A stretch of DNA of 64,000 bases from Desmodus rotundus (taxonomy: Eukaryota; Chordata; Mammalia; Chiroptera; Phyllostomidae), in assembly GCF_022682495.2 (NCBI RefSeq), contig NC_071394.1:28678470-28742469 (forward strand), given 5' to 3'. Positions 35,530 through 48,575 of this stretch are shown here, piece by piece (the first letter of the stretch is position 1; the number at the start of each line of letters is the position of its first letter). The position numbers were made by a program, and so were the translations under genes. The notes under the pieces are model-generated. The model had not been told where the DNA came from. It ran no database searches and worked only from the letters and a program-made list of their open reading frames with translations.

Positions 35530-36799
35530 CTGAGGGGAGAAAGGGCAGATTCTGCCTCAGGCTCTGGGCTTCTCCAGGGCTGTGAGGTCAGCCCTCACAG
35601 GAAATAGTCAGTAAATAAGGTGTTCTACAAAACACACAAAAAATACAGCTCCTGCTCTCCCGAGCTTGTTTGAAGGAGAACCTGGTCCCCCAAATGTATC
35701 TCTGGTGTCTTTTCCCCTTTGATGTCCAAAAAGCTGAAAAATGGGTTGAGGGCCACAGTCCCCAGCCTCATCCCTTCCAAGAAAGATGGAAAAGCTGAGA
35801 AAATCCAGGAGTCTCTTTTTCCAATTAACCTGATCACTAGGGTTCCAAAGCATGTGGGGAGTTGCCATCTGCTGTGGCATCTGACAGTGACATCAGATGG
35901 CACAAAACAGAATGAACAAAAGCTGATCTTGCAAGATAACCAGCTACTTAGGAGAGGCGAGAAATGGCAGTTACATTAAGAAGTGTCCAAACGCTTCAGC
36001 TCGCTCTGAGACCACGACAGCATCTGTATCAAGAAGCTGGAGAAGACCCACCTCAGATGCTGCCCAGGCTGCTGTGGTTTTATCCTATGGTAATTTTCAC
36101 CCCGTCCAAGCTGGTTAGCAGTCTAGTTGCCTAGCAGCCAATTAGCAGTTTCCTTTCCTGGTAGAAAGTGCTAACACCACAAGGCCTCACATAGAGCAGG
36201 TTATGGGAGAGATGCAGAACAGTAAAAGGGAACAGAATGAGCTTGTGGGGGGCTTTTATGAGACTGGTGTTGGGGGGAAAGGTCACCACCAACCTCAGTG
36301 GCTAGGCTGGATCAGTCTAACTGCATTGTTCTTTTTTCTGGGGGTGTGGCAGACACTGTTGGTTGCCTCGCCAACAACCGTTACCCTGTCTTCTTGGGAC
36401 CAGAACCCTGATCCTAATGAATCATGGCTGGTCTAAGTCAGCCCGGCAACCATGTTCTCCTTTGTCAGTGATTGGTCTAGGGGTGGGAATGTGCCCCAGT
36501 TCTAGCCAATGAGACATAAGGGGCTCCTTATGTTTACTGGGGCCCCTAGGAAAAATTTTCTTTCCTGAAAAGACAAAGATGTATAAAGAGAAATGTTCTT
36601 TTTCTACACTCTTTCCTTTCTTTCTTTGGGTCTAGTAGTGTAAGGTCATGATGCCTGGAGCTACGGGGGCTGTTTTATAACCACAAGATGACAAGTGTGA
36701 GGATGAAAAGTCAACAAGCTTTAGCAGAGTAAAGGGACAGAAGGAGTCTGGGTTCTTGACAACATCCCTGAGCCAGCCCTGGGATCGATCACCTCTGGG

Positions 36800-37190
36800 T
36801 CTGTCAGGTGAAAGTAAATGTCCTTAATCGGCTTCAGACACATGCTACAACCTGGACGAACCATGAAGATAGATAGTATGCTAAGTGAAATAAGGCAGTC
36901 ACAAAAGGACAAATATTATTTGAGGTACCTAGAGTAGGCAAATTCATGGAGCAGAAAATAGAATGGTGGTTGCCGGGGGCTGGGGGGAGAGAGGAGGGGT
37001 CTGTTAGTGTTTAATGGGCACAGAGTTTCAGTTTGGGGAGGGAGTTCCGGGGATGGGTGGTGGGGATGGTTCCACAACAACGTAGGCTACGCAATGCCCC
37101 TGAACTATACAGTGTACAATGGTTACAATGCAAGTGCAATGGTAACTTTTGTTATGTATATTTTAACACAATTTTTTAAAAGCTGGCATG
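36800..37190 (+). mobile_element. L1M-type 3' end
   Basis: The order 'tagtatgctaagtgaaataa', 'gaatggtggttgccgggggc', 'tgaactatacagtgtac' and 'gttatgtatattttaacaca' is the L1M 3' region on the plus strand, opposite to MATN2. It is paralogous to the copy at 44870-45450. Confidence 0.7.
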
Positions 37191-38517
37191 GTCTTTAAGA
37201 AAGTCATACACACAAAACAAATAAACTGGAAAACACTAGATTCTTAAAGAGGTTATCACTCAGTTACTTGGCAAACAGCAATTCAAAAATGACTGTGGAT
37301 CTTTGTTTTCTTTACACGCTTGAGTCACATTTCTTCATGCGTGTTACTTAGCTATTCACTTGCTTCTTTATTCACTCGGTCAGTCTTTATTGAGTAGCTG
37401 CTATGCACCCCATATCTGGCTCAGTCTCATCCCTAACTGTGAAGTGCTACACATGAGCCAGGCTAGGGTACCGCTTTATCTGGTAAAGCCCCTGCGAGGT
37501 CAGAGGATGGAACTGTCAGGTAAGAAATTAAACAGCACTTATGAGATGGAGACCACGGTAAGACAAAAACAGGAAAGATCAGTGACCCTAGGGAATGAGT
37601 TACAATGCCAGCTGAGTGGCACAGGTAGTTCGGAAAAAAAGTGGACCAGCTACTAAATGTTAAAGCAGGAAGTTGTGTCCCTTCGGTTTAGTAAATCCAG
37701 GTACTGGTAAGTAAAGCAGTCTGACCAAGGTCACATGGCCAGTGGAGGTGACCCTGCCAAGACCAGCCCTCACGTGCCCCGGCTCATCCAATCAGTGGAC
37801 CCCACCCTGGGTCTTTAAAGTGTGAGGTCTCCAGCTTTGGGGAGCACCAGCATAAGCGACCCTGGAGCCCACTCACATCTGATTCCGCCCCGGGGCCCCA
37901 GCTGGACAGCCAGGCCAGTCCTGGTGTCTGTGCTTTGCATAGCCACCTTAATAATTTATGACTTAAATCGATGACAGCACTTTTCAGGAAAAGAAATTGT
38001 GCCCAGATGAGGAGGAAGAATGAATCCTGGCCAAGGGTCTTTTCTGCAGTAGGATTCTGCTTGAACTCCTCCCCCCTCAATTTAATTGGATGACATCAAA
38101 TTCCTTTGAAAAATAGATTTCTTATTACATTTGAAAATAGCCCACATCCATTAACCGCCTATTAAATGTAGATGGCTGTACTCTGAGCTCGAGATCTATA
38201 ATGCTCTTGAGATCCTCAGACTCCTAATAACAAACTCCAGGTTTGAAACCCAATTTCTTTGCTTCCCTCTTCCAAGTAATGCTCCAGAGAGACAGTGAGC
38301 GCTCGCTTTCATTAACAGCTGTCTGCCACAATGGACTGAGCACAAACATTAAGTCAGGGGCTGGTCAGCAGCAAAGACTGGAAAATGTAACAATGAGGCA
38401 GGACATTGGGAGAAGGGCTGATGAGGACATCGGGTTCCAGGAACAAATTCCGTTTCTTTGGATGGAAAAGTAGGGCACCTGGCTAAAGAGGAAATGGAGC
38501 TCTAACTGCTGAATATA

Positions 38518-38649
38518 CAGGGCGGGGCAAAAGCAGGTTTACAGTTATTTGTATAAAAATATTAATTAATCAATTAACAAATAGTAGTATGAGAATAAAG
38601 TCTGGGTTTCCTGTACTCACAACTGTAAACCCACTTTTGTCCCACTCTG
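38518..38649. mobile_element. Tc1/mariner-type MITE, 132 bp, TA target duplication
   Basis: The termini are inverted repeats of about 29 bases: the left starts CAGGGCGGGGCAAAAGCAGG and the right, on the other strand, CAGAGTGGGACAAAAGTGGG; both continue TTTACAGTT. TA dinucleotides flank it at 38516-38517 and 38650-38651. The interior is AT-rich and too short to code. The complete ends suggest a fairly recent, intact non-autonomous copy. Confidence 0.85.
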
Positions 38650-40505
38650 TATGTTCACGAGCATTAGGGACCCTGGGCTGGGCCGAAGCCTGAGATCAGC
38701 GTATCTGCGAACTGATCTGTGGTCAAACGCTTCTGGGTGGCCTCTTCCTCTCCACTCGCCCTTCTGTTCTCGGCCTCCCTCCTCCCTTGATACTGATGTG
38801 TGCACGGCCTCGGACCCTTCTCTCCTTCCAAGTGCCTCTCCGGGCCTGATGTGGAGGGAGTGGCAGAGGTGGAGGCAGTCTTAGATGAATGGGATGAGAT
38901 GCTGAGCTTCAAGCAGATTCGCTCCACTGATGGCCACATGCCTGGCTTGTTTCCTCTTCCCTCCATTAGTAACTCAGTAAAGCTCGCAGTAACACGAGTG
39001 TCTGAGTTGAACCAGATCTAATTATTCCCCACATAAGAGCTTTTGGCTCACAAATATGAGTCCACCTGTGAGTGATTTTCCCTGGGTGTAGCCAGCCACG
39101 CACACATTCACCACCAAAAAAAGAAGCAAAAAGCAGAGAGGAGCGGCCAGGCCAGGAAATTAGGCCCTCTAACATATTGTGTGCACGTGCGGTCTAGTGG
39201 AAATACTCCATCTGATTGTTTCTACATTCTGAATGCTCTCAGTTAACATTCCCATTTCATGTTTGGATGTTTCCAGGGTTTACATGCAGGGAAGGCAGCG
39301 CAGTTATCTTCTGTAAAAGAGGCTCAGTTTCAAAATATGGGCTCTGCAACCATCTGCCAGTGTACGAGGCTTAACACTTCCTAGAGTGAGTGTGTGAGTC
39401 CATACGTGCTGTCAGCAGACTGTGGCTCCTCTGGGTTCAGTTCCATAGCCTACGGTCCTTTTCAAAAGAGATGCACAGCCAAACCTTTGAAAACTCAGTC
39501 CTGTGATGCAGAACTGCTGCACCTATCACCAGGAAGGGGTGGGTGAAGGAGCCCGTGAGAGTACACACCCCTAAATGGGAGCTCCCAAGAATTCTGTGCA
39601 CCGCATTGTCAGGAGAACAAGTACAATTCAGGGTGTCTAAGTGTGGACTGACTATGAGAATACTTTTTGAAAAAACTCACAACTTGAGTGCCTTAAAAAG
39701 GCCATCTTTCCAACAAGACTGAGTAATTCAAATAATAATTGCAATTTCTCCAGGATGACAAATCTCAGAGAGATTCATGCATTCATTCATTCACTTAATC
39801 AATACTGTGTCACACCTACATGTGCCAACACTTTGAGTTGTTGAGGATTCAAGAATGAGAAAAAGATAAGTCTTTGTCCTTGCAGACTTTTTATTCCAGG
39901 GGCCTTTCAGGGACGGTGTGGTGTAGAGATCCCATTTGGGGCCCATGCTCTGGGTCCCAAGACAAGCCCCTTGAAGTGCCAGATGACAGGCATTTGAGTC
40001 ACTCTGCACATCCTTAATATCATCCTCCTGACACCATGTCCCCCTTGAATGGTGCAGGGCTGCCCACGGTCTTGTTTTTCCTTCATATCAAAGAGGATAG
40101 AGCTGCAATTTCCCCGTCTTAGCAGCTACCAAGCGTCTTATCTCACAGGACTGGAAGAACCCCGCTCCTTTTGCCTCTTGTCTCTGGGTCCTTTTCTTTC
40201 TCAAGGTCCCAAATCCATGTTGTGGGGGTAAGAAGGAAGGAGAGTGCACCCCCATTTCAGAGAGAGCTTCAGCTCAGGCCTCGGCATTGCTAAATGAACC
40301 CAATGGGCAGGCCCAGTCTATTCGATCTCTAGAAGTCACCCCCATCACAGGATCACGCGAGACAGAGATAAAATAAAGGGCAGGATAATATGAGGAAACA
40401 TAAAAGTTGCACGCAAGTATACCTTGTTTGAGATTTGCGAGGAAAAGGAAAAGTAATGGGGCATTAAGTGGAGCAAGCCCTTTTCCGACACGCAGGGCCA
40501 CTTAC

Positions 40506-40628
40506 TTCTGCAAGTTTTCTTATCTGGATTCAGGGTAAAGCCTTTTAGGCAGCGGCAGGAATAGGAATCATCTGTGTTAACACACTCATGCTGACATCCA
40601 TGATTACGTGAGGCACAGTAGTCTATCT
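40506..40628 (-). CDS. MATN2: MATN2 EGF-like module 4
   Basis: The exon encodes (K)[35 protein letters not shown] and KKTCR. Six cysteines and the Asx pattern are intact. GCAG acceptor, GTAAGT donor, 123 bases. The 'LNPDKKTC' tail is shared with EGF3, marking the two as a close pair. Confidence 0.96.
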
Positions 40629-41584
40629 CTGCAAAGAAAGAAAAATCATATTAACAACGAACATAGCAGTAAATCTAGCATGGGGAAACCAAGGGATTTT
40701 CATCTTAACCTTTCCTTAACAGACAAAATCCTGTGACCTCAAACACTAATGCCACAAAGAGATCTCTCTATGAAGCCATTTCCATGCTTAGTAATATGGC
40801 GCCTTGGAAGAGAATTTTCTTGACGTGTTACAAAATATTTATACAAAAAAGCAATTTATGAAGATGCTTTCCTTGTTTTGGTTCGTGTAAGAGCCCCTAA
40901 AGTGAAAGAGCATGATTGAGTGTTGTTTTGCTGTATTACAGGCTGGGGAAAGAGTTTGGTGATGTTTCATGGAATTTATGCAATTAGAACGATGACATCT
41001 TCCCAAAGCAAAACTCCAAACCACTTAAATTCCTCAACACAGAGCCAACCAGAAGGATACAAAATCACATCCTGGGAAAAGGAAGGCTCCATCCATATTC
41101 TAGGCACAAAAGGCATAAATATTCTGGATGCAAAACGCTTCCCTTCTTACAGCTGCATATAGACGGAGTCATTCATCTCCGGGTTTCATAATCAAGGAAT
41201 GTGGTCTCTAGGTGTACATTAATTTAAATCAAAGTATTCAGAGAAAAGTTTACATGGAATTTTTTATAATGGGCTTTTACTTATGTAAGTATGTTTAGAT
41301 ATGGGAAGAGACCATTCTATTACATTTAAATTTTGTGATCAAAACATTTTGCTATAGGGGAACTTGGATGCATTGTTTGAAATTGCTTGAAATAAGTGGT
41401 CACTGACAGGGTCATAAAAGAAGTCTTTTTGATTTGATGAGGACTTTTATTGTTTTATGGAACTTGTGAACTATGTATATTATTTTCATATAAAGAATGT
41501 GGTATAAATGAGTTTTCCCAGCCTGTACTAAACAAAATAAAAGAAAGGCATAGAATATCCTTTAAAAAAATCCTCACTCGAGGA

Positions 41585-41801
41585 TATGTTTATGGATTTT
41601 TTTAGAGAAGGGAGAAGTGGGAGAGAGAGAAAAAGAGTGTGTATGGGGTGCGGGGAGCGGGGGAGAGAGAGAAACATTGATCGGTTGCCTCCCGTGTCGG
41701 ACCTGACTGGGGACTGAACCTGTAACCTAGGTATATGCCCTGACCTAAATCTTTTGGTGTACAGGAAAACACTCCAACCAACTCAGCCATCCAGCCAGAG
41801 C
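41585..41801 (-). mobile_element. VES-type bat SINE
   Basis: The head is at 41801 (reverse complement 'actcagccatccagccagag'), then the 'tgacctaaatcttttggtgt' and 'cctaggtatatgccctga' regions and a purine-rich 'gagagagagaaacattgatc' tail. Confidence 0.8.
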
Positions 41802-41849
41802 TTGAAAGAAAAAATGTTGAGAAGATGCCAATTCTTCCTAACTTAAAGT

Positions 41850-42540
41850 CACGGAAATTTTAAACATATACAAAATGGATAGAAGAGTATAATGAATCCG
41901 TGTACATATCACTCAGCTTCAAGAGAATCAATCTTTGGCTGACCCGGTTTCATCTATACTCCCATCCTCTACATTAAGATTCTATAGTACTTTGAAGCAA
42001 GCTCCAGATGTAATATAATTTTGTCCACAAATATTTCATATTATCTTTAAAAGACTGGAACTCTTAAAAATATAACTACAGTACCATAATCAGATATAAA
42101 GGTATTTAAAAACCTTTTTATTTGAAAATTATTTCAAACTTACAGAAAGTCACAAACATAAAAATACAAGTATGTGAATACAAGAAACACCTATATACTC
42201 TCTACCCACATTTCATCTATTGTTACATTGTTTTCTCATTTGCTCATCTTGCTGAACTATCTGAGGGTAAGTTCAATACATCATGGTCCTTCTTCCTTAA
42301 ATACAGTGTGTGCTTCCTAAGAGGAAGGATATTCTCTTAAATAACCACAGTTTAGCTATAAACTTTATAAATTTACATTGACACAATAATTTATTTAACC
42401 TACCATCCGTGTTCTAGTCTTGCCAGTTGATCTAATAATGTTTTTTATAGCAATTTTCATCCTCCAGTACAGGATGCAGTAGTATAAGGTCAAAGATTAT
42501 ATTTAGTTTTCATACATGCTTAGTCTTCTTTAATCTACAA
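41850..42540. mobile_element. Old L1 fragments
   Basis: Phrases such as 'caaaatggatagaagagta', 'tatcactcagcttcaagaga' and 'gaaaattatttcaaacttac' are typical of old L1 3' regions. Probably two pieces in tandem; orientation not resolved. Confidence 0.5.
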
Positions 42541-42609
42541 ACATGCTGTCTAATGAGACCACTTAAATTAAAATGGATTCAAATTAAATAAAATACAAAT
42601 TCAGTTCCT

Positions 42610-42820
42610 GCCCTGGCTGGTATGGCTCAGTGGACTGAGCACCGGCCTGCAAACCTAAAGGTCACTGGTTCAATTCCTAGTCAGGACACATGCCTGGGTT
42701 ACAGGCCAGGTCCCCAGTAGGGGGAGTTCAAGAGGCAACCACACATTGATGTTTCGCTCCCTCTCTTTCTCGTTCCCTTCCCCACTCTCTAAAAATGAAT
42801 AAATAAAATCTGGAAAAAAA
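42610..42820 (+). mobile_element. VES-type bat SINE, well preserved
   Basis: It starts 'ccctggctggtatggctcag' (A-box region), has the B-box 'ggttcaattcc', then 'gtcaggacacatgcctgggt', 'ggtccccagtaggggg' and an A-rich 'aaaaatgaataaataaaat' tail. It is the clearest tRNA-derived copy in the window. Confidence 0.92.
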
Positions 42821-43359
42821 TCTTTTTGATAATGCTGAAATGACACGTGAAAATGCTCATTTAATGCCATACTATATGATCTAAACTCTACAAATATATT
42901 CATATGCATAAAAGTAGAAATACAGCAAATTTATATTAATAATGGTTATCTTTGGGTGATAAGATTACAGATCATTTCATTTTAATTTCATATCTATAAT
43001 ATCCAATTTTCTACAATAAACATATATTACTTTGGTAATATAATTAAAAAGTATTAAAAATAAAAATACACATTCATAATTGTGAAAGTAGTTGCCATGG
43101 AAAATGGCAGAAATAACATAGAAAAAAGAACATTATGGGAGGTATCCAGTAATTTGGAGAAGAAAATACTCAGAAAACATGACTGGGAATGACATGTAAA
43201 TCTTCAGATCTCTATATCCAAAACACAAAATACAGGCAACAAACAAAGCCATTTTAGAATCTCCACATAGGAGAATGACTCTGAGCTTGCAGGTATAGCT
43301 GGAATTTGGGGAGACAGGAAGCAAAGGCATGAGAGTGGAGAGGGCAGCCTGCATGTTCT

Positions 43360-43715
43360 GTGGCCCACAATGCCTACATCACGGTCTCACTCTACTCCAG
43401 TCGTGCGGATTCGCTTGCTGTCTGTCCCTCAACTGTGCCAGGTCTCACAGCTCTTGCCTCAGGGCCTTTGCACTGGTTCTGTGCTTCCTCTGCCTCAAAG
43501 GTCTCCTCTCACCCTCATGTCCTTCAAGCCTTTAATAAATTTTTCACTTTCTCGCTGAGACTGGCATTCTATTCTTACCCTGCTCCAATAGAACATAAGC
43601 TCTATAAGGGCAGAGGTCTTTTGGTCTGTTTTATTTACTGTTTTATGTCATTTCTACAATAGTACCAGACACATAGTAGGTACTCAACAAATATTTGTTG
43701 AATGAATAATTGGTT
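43360..43715 (+). repeat. L2 LINE 3' end
   Basis: It runs from 'ctcagggcctttgcactggt' through 'gaacataagctctataaggg' to 'actcaacaaatatttgttga', the standard L2 3' terminus. Confidence 0.85.
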
Positions 43716-44869
43716 ATTGGTATTACTCTTAATAGAGAGTTTTGCAGGGTTTAGATAAGTAAACATTACCCACCAAGTACCACTGAGGGCTCACTAAGAA
43801 TGGAAGACAGGTCTCATGCCTTCCTTGAGGCTTCTTCCCACCAGGCTATTTCAAAACCTCCCTCTAGAAGGACCTCAGTTCAGTGATCAGCATCCTCTGG
43901 GATTCAGACATTCAGCCAGTTGCAAACCCAACCAGTAATTATTCTTTCATCCAGCGCACATTTCTCGATCTGGTCCACAGGCCCTCTCATTGCTAATTGA
44001 TCAAATGCCTTTTAAAGTCTAGATAGTTACTACCATATTTTCCACGCCTGCCTAGTCTACTAAATGAAATACAGTGATTCTGCTATGACTCATTCTTAGT
44101 GACCAAGAAAATGTGAGAAGTTTAATTTGTTCCGCAGGTCTCAAAGTACAAAGAAGTAGTTATCAGCTCAGTTTAAGGAATGACTTTCTAAAAGTCAGCG
44201 CTGTACAAAGTGCAATGTAATGCATGAGGTGTAGTGAGTGTCCTGTCAGCGGGGTTATTCAAGTGCAGGCTGGAGGTGCAGGGTGGAAATATTGTAGGAC
44301 AGGTGGTTGAGCTATTCTAGGTTGAACTTTAAGTCCCCTCCAACTGAGGGTCCTTGATTCATGCGCACAGGTCTCACACGTGACATATTACAGACTGTAG
44401 AAAGGCGGTGGTACTCTGCATGGTAATGGCGAGTTAGCCAGGTAACCCAAAGACCAATACATTCTAGCTCTTCTATTGGTGATTCAGTATTAAATTATTT
44501 CATTTTTCTGTGTTTAACTTTTAATGCAAGTACAAATATTCACTTAGTACTAGTGTGAAGCATTCTTTTTGAAAAATAAAGATGGAAATGTCCACCAAGT
44601 TATCAATAGAGTCTGAAACTAATGGATATAATGATCTCAAAGCCTGTAAATAATAAATAGCAACATGAAAAATATGATGCCTACAACTGCCTTTAATCAT
44701 CATTAGATGATTAAGCATTAGACATGAAACCCACAATCCCCTTGATACCAAAGCCACGAATCCCTGTCCAATGGGCTGAAGTCCTTTATCTTTCCCATGA
44801 ATAGACCCTGAACATCCACCTGAGAATGTTCTCATGCCTGCTTCAGGAGTAATGGCTTCAAATTAGACT

Positions 44870-45450
44870 TCATAAAGTCCTGCCACCACACGTTCCAGAA
44901 ATTCCACTTCTGGATACATACCCGAAAGAACTGAAAGCAGGGACTTGATCAGGTAACTTGTACACTCACGTTCATAGCAGTGTTACAACAGTCAAGAGAT
45001 GGAAGCAACCCAAGTGTCCATTGACAGATGAATGGATAAACAGAATGCCATATATACATAGAACGGAACATTACTCAGCCTCAGAAATAAAGGAAATCCT
45101 GATACATGCTCTACCATGGATGAGCCCTGAAGATACTATGCTAAGTGAAATAAGCCATAAAATGACACATAGCACATGATTCTACTTATTTGAGGTACAG
45201 AGACTAGCCAGATTCATAGGGACAGAACATCGAATGGCAGTTGCCAGAGGCTGGGGAAGGAGGAGGGAATGGAGAGATACTATTTGATGGGCAAGGAGGC
45301 TCAGTTTGGGGAGACAGAAACGTTCTGGAGCTGAACGGGGATGGTGGCTGCACAGCAACGTGAATGTACTCAATGCCACTGAACTGCACGCTTTAAAAAT
45401 TACCGTGGTAATTTTATGTTATGTATATTTCACCAAAATCAAAAAAGTCT
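44870..45450 (+). mobile_element. L1M-type 3' end
   Basis: It includes 'ccacttctggatacataccc', 'caacccaagtgtccattgac', 'gccagaggctggggaaggag' and 'ttatgttatgtatatttcac' in L1 order, on the plus strand. Confidence 0.8.
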
Positions 45451-46894
45451 TGTCATATTTCACAAACTGATGCTACTGTACCTACGTGGGTCCACCCTTG
45501 CCCCTCTGGGAAATATTCATATACAACTGGATGGGTTGTTTGAGGGCAAGGACTTGAGAGAAAAGGTCATGCTCTTTTTGAACACTACTTAAATATTTTA
45601 AATGACATTACTTGTTCAGGAACATGAAGCTCTGTTATGTACATTTTGGCTTAATCATAAATTAATCATGCTCCGTATATTACATTGACTAGTCTACATT
45701 TCATTAGACAATAATTGCACACTTACTAGTTGGATTGACTTTCAAATATACTTTTGGGTAAAAATAGAGGCTGAAATTTAAGAAACTAAGGATCTTTTAT
45801 TATTTTTTTCAAGTTTATGAGAAGTGAGAAATTTGTTAAAAATATACCTTTTAACATCACAGTGGCAGCCAGGCTGACTTGGCTGGAAACTGCGGTGATG
45901 CCGCATCAGCTACTAACGGGGCGCCCATCTGAGCTTCGAGCTCCATCCCGTCTTTCTGTCCTCTTCCCTGGTCCCTATTTCCCAGTCCTTGTTCTTGTCC
46001 CTGCCGGGATCTGGAGCACTGTCGAGTGTCTTGGTTCTTATAATTGGCCTTTGCTTCTTTATTTCCTACTCTCACAGCTTTCCAAGTACTCGAGTGTCTC
46101 CTTTCTCTTACCAGCCCCTCCTGAGGTTTGGCTTCCTGCCCTGTTCCCAAACATGGTAGGAAGGGGGGGCCGTTTTTCTAGGGGGCATATCTCCCTGATG
46201 CTGCCCACCCAGACCTCTCTGAGTGCCCGCACTCGTCTCTGCCCACACATTGAGGTGACCCACTTCTGGGTCTTGACTCTGGGCCCAAGACTGCTGCACT
46301 GCTGGGCTCCACACCTCATCAGTGACACCTGGCAGCTGGAGCAGTCCCTCCTCTGTCTCCCAGCCAGACCTCCTCTCTAGCCCCCACACTACAGTATCTA
46401 CTTCCAGAGTCTCCTGGCCTGCACCATCTTGGGGCTTGTAATTCTCCACATCCCAAGAGATTCTGGGATAGGAGGCATGTGGAGCCACAGTGTGGGGGTG
46501 ATGGGGGAGGAGAAAATCAGGTGACCCCAGCCAGGGAAGGAATTCTGTCCAGGCAGGAAGGAAACTAGATAGGATGTGTGTTTTCCCCCAGGCCTAATCC
46601 CAGGATGCTGCAGCATCCCTGCCTGTTCTAGTCCAGCTGGCCTCCTCCTTCCCTTAATTCCTGCTGGGGGTCTCGCCAACATCACACTGTGAGCCCTCAG
46701 TTGTACAGCACTTCGTGTGGTGACTGAGCTGCTGTGTGGCTTGTGTCCACAGTGGAAGCCCAGGGCTGAGTCTTGAATTTGTTAATGCACAGTTAAACTT
46801 AGCTCAGGCTTGAGGTTTATGCTCGATACATACCAATTTAAAGACTTTGAAGCCAGTACCATCCCTGAAAAGAATCTTCTTGGCACCAGTCAAT

Positions 46895-47060
46895 TGGCTA
46901 AGTGGTTTATATGGATTAGCTCATTTAGTCTTGAAGGCAATACTATGAAGTAGGCAATATTATCATTTATTACAACTGAGGAAACTGAGGCATAAGACCT
47001 CCCAGTGAAAAGGCAGAGGAGCTGGAATTTGAACTGAGGCCAAGGCTGCCCCTTTGATGG
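46895..47060. repeat. MIR SINE remnant
   Basis: 'ttatatggattagctcattt', 'gaggaaactgaggcataag' and 'gaatttgaactgaggcc' are in MIR order. Confidence 0.65.
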
Positions 47061-48452
47061 AGAGAACTGACTCATCAGACCGGCAACCACAATTCCCAAG
47101 CCATTACCACAGTGCAGGCGGCTGGTTTATAGCTCAGAGTATTCCGAAGGGAAAGGAGACCACAAACAGAGCGGTCTATTCACTCATTTACATCTTTTCT
47201 CGATAAACAGCTGCATGCCAGTCACGTGCCAGGTGTGGATATGGGCCTGTCTGGCTCGTATCTTTGTACACCTTTCCCCCCTGGCTACCCCCGGCTCATC
47301 TTTTTCTTCTTACCTGGTGATTGACAGCTCTGCGTTCAAGACTCAGCCAAGGTCTCTTCTCCTCTAGGAAGGACCTTGCTTCATTCATTGCTACTGGCAC
47401 GTGGTTAGTGCTCCAGAAACGCAAGTTTTCATTTACTGTGTCCCTTCCAGTTCCATACTCCACCCTGCCTCCAGTGCTGGTGTTTGTAAGCTCTTGATAT
47501 TTAGGGACTGGCAAGCAAGTTCATGTTTCTGGAGTTTAGGGGGATGCTTTAAAAAAAATGTGTAGGTATGTCCTGCTTTACATAATAGATGCATTTTAGA
47601 AAGTTTATGGGTGGATGAACTTTTTATGAATGAAATCCTATTTTTTCATTGATGTTTGTTTTCATGATGGCTTATTTTAAATTGCTATTAAACTTCATCG
47701 TTTAAAAAAATGCTGGGCCCTAATACTTTAGGAATAAGCTACTTTCAAGCAAACCTCTCTATAGGAGTTTAATAATTCATACACAATCCCTTAAGTGCTG
47801 TGACATACCTTTATATTTAAAAGAATGCTTTTGGAATTCTTTTGTAAACTAGTGATCACCTTTAGTTTACAGATTTTTATGGTCAGATTTTGGAGGCTCA
47901 AATTAATTCTGATTTGTGTGTGCATAGTTCAAATCAAATAGAACTACGCAGCTAAAACAGAAAATGAGCAGTTCTCTGCTAGCTCCCCTCCCCGACCCGG
48001 GACAACCACACTAAACTCCTTTTGGCTCAGCGATTTTCCTGTACTTGTGTGGAGTCAGAGCTGAGGCCCACAAGCCACAAAGCTTCAATGAAAGTATTCC
48101 TTAAGCCCCATTAATGCTGTTGGGCACAGCAAGGCTGAATCAGCATGAAGTAAGATAGTCTGATGTCAGCATGCTCAGCACATGCTAGAAGAACCCTCCC
48201 CCCACCCGTGGTCTCTGATTAAAATAAAAAGCCACCTTCATTATATGCCTTGAAGGACGACATTGAGGTAGAGTGAGCTATGGTCTTAGGGCACGTTAAG
48301 AAAGCCCTGACCGAGGAGGAATAGAGGCAGAAGGTACTAGACCCCTCAGCACATCATCCTATGCTTCTCCAAGCCTGGGAGATTTCCATGGCCACAGTGT
48401 CCGTAGCAATACCTTCCACAAAGAAAGTTTCTGGTTGTTGTTTGCAACTTAC

Positions 48453-48575
48453 TTGTGCAGGTCTTTTTATCTGGATTCAGGGAAAAGCCTTTCGGGCAGC
48501 GGCAAAAGTAGGAGCCATCAGCATTCACACACTCGTGTTCGCATCCGTGGTTTTCTGCGGCACAGTGGTCCACAG
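48453..48575 (-). CDS. MATN2: MATN2 EGF-like module 3
   Basis: The exon encodes (A)[35 protein letters not shown] and KKTCT. Six cysteines and the Asx pattern are intact. TACAG acceptor, GTAAGT donor, 123 bases. Split codons at both ends rebuild the expected Ala (G|CT) and Lys (A|AG). Confidence 0.96.

Larger units (their letters stand above)
35530..40505 (-). other. MATN2: MATN2 intron between EGF4 and EGF5 (5 kb)
   Basis: It contains an unassigned LTR-like stretch (about 36330-36600), an old L1 end (36800-37190), an L2-like piece (about 37345-37420), a TA-flanked MITE (38518-38649) and an L2-like piece near 39770-39900. The remainder shows nothing I recognise. Confidence 0.65.
40629..48452 (-). 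other. MATN2: MATN2 intron between EGF3 and EGF4 (7.8 kb)
   Basis: It contains two VES SINEs in opposite orientation, L1 fragments (about 41850-42540 and 44870-45450), an L2 3' end (43360-43715), a GC-rich unassigned stretch (about 45850-46700) and a MIR (about 46895-47060). The stretch 47080-48450 shows nothing I recognise. Confidence 0.65.

Noticed and set aside
42610..42680. tRNA gene suggested by A- and B-box-like sequence
   Set aside because: It cannot be folded into a proper cloverleaf and continues into SINE body and A-rich tail, so it is the head of a VES SINE.
45817..46380. 187-codon plus-strand frame as a new gene
   Set aside because: No recognisable domain or signal peptide, overlapping frames on the opposite strand, and high GC content explain the lack of stops. 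It lies antisense within a MATN2 intron with no splice or promoter support.
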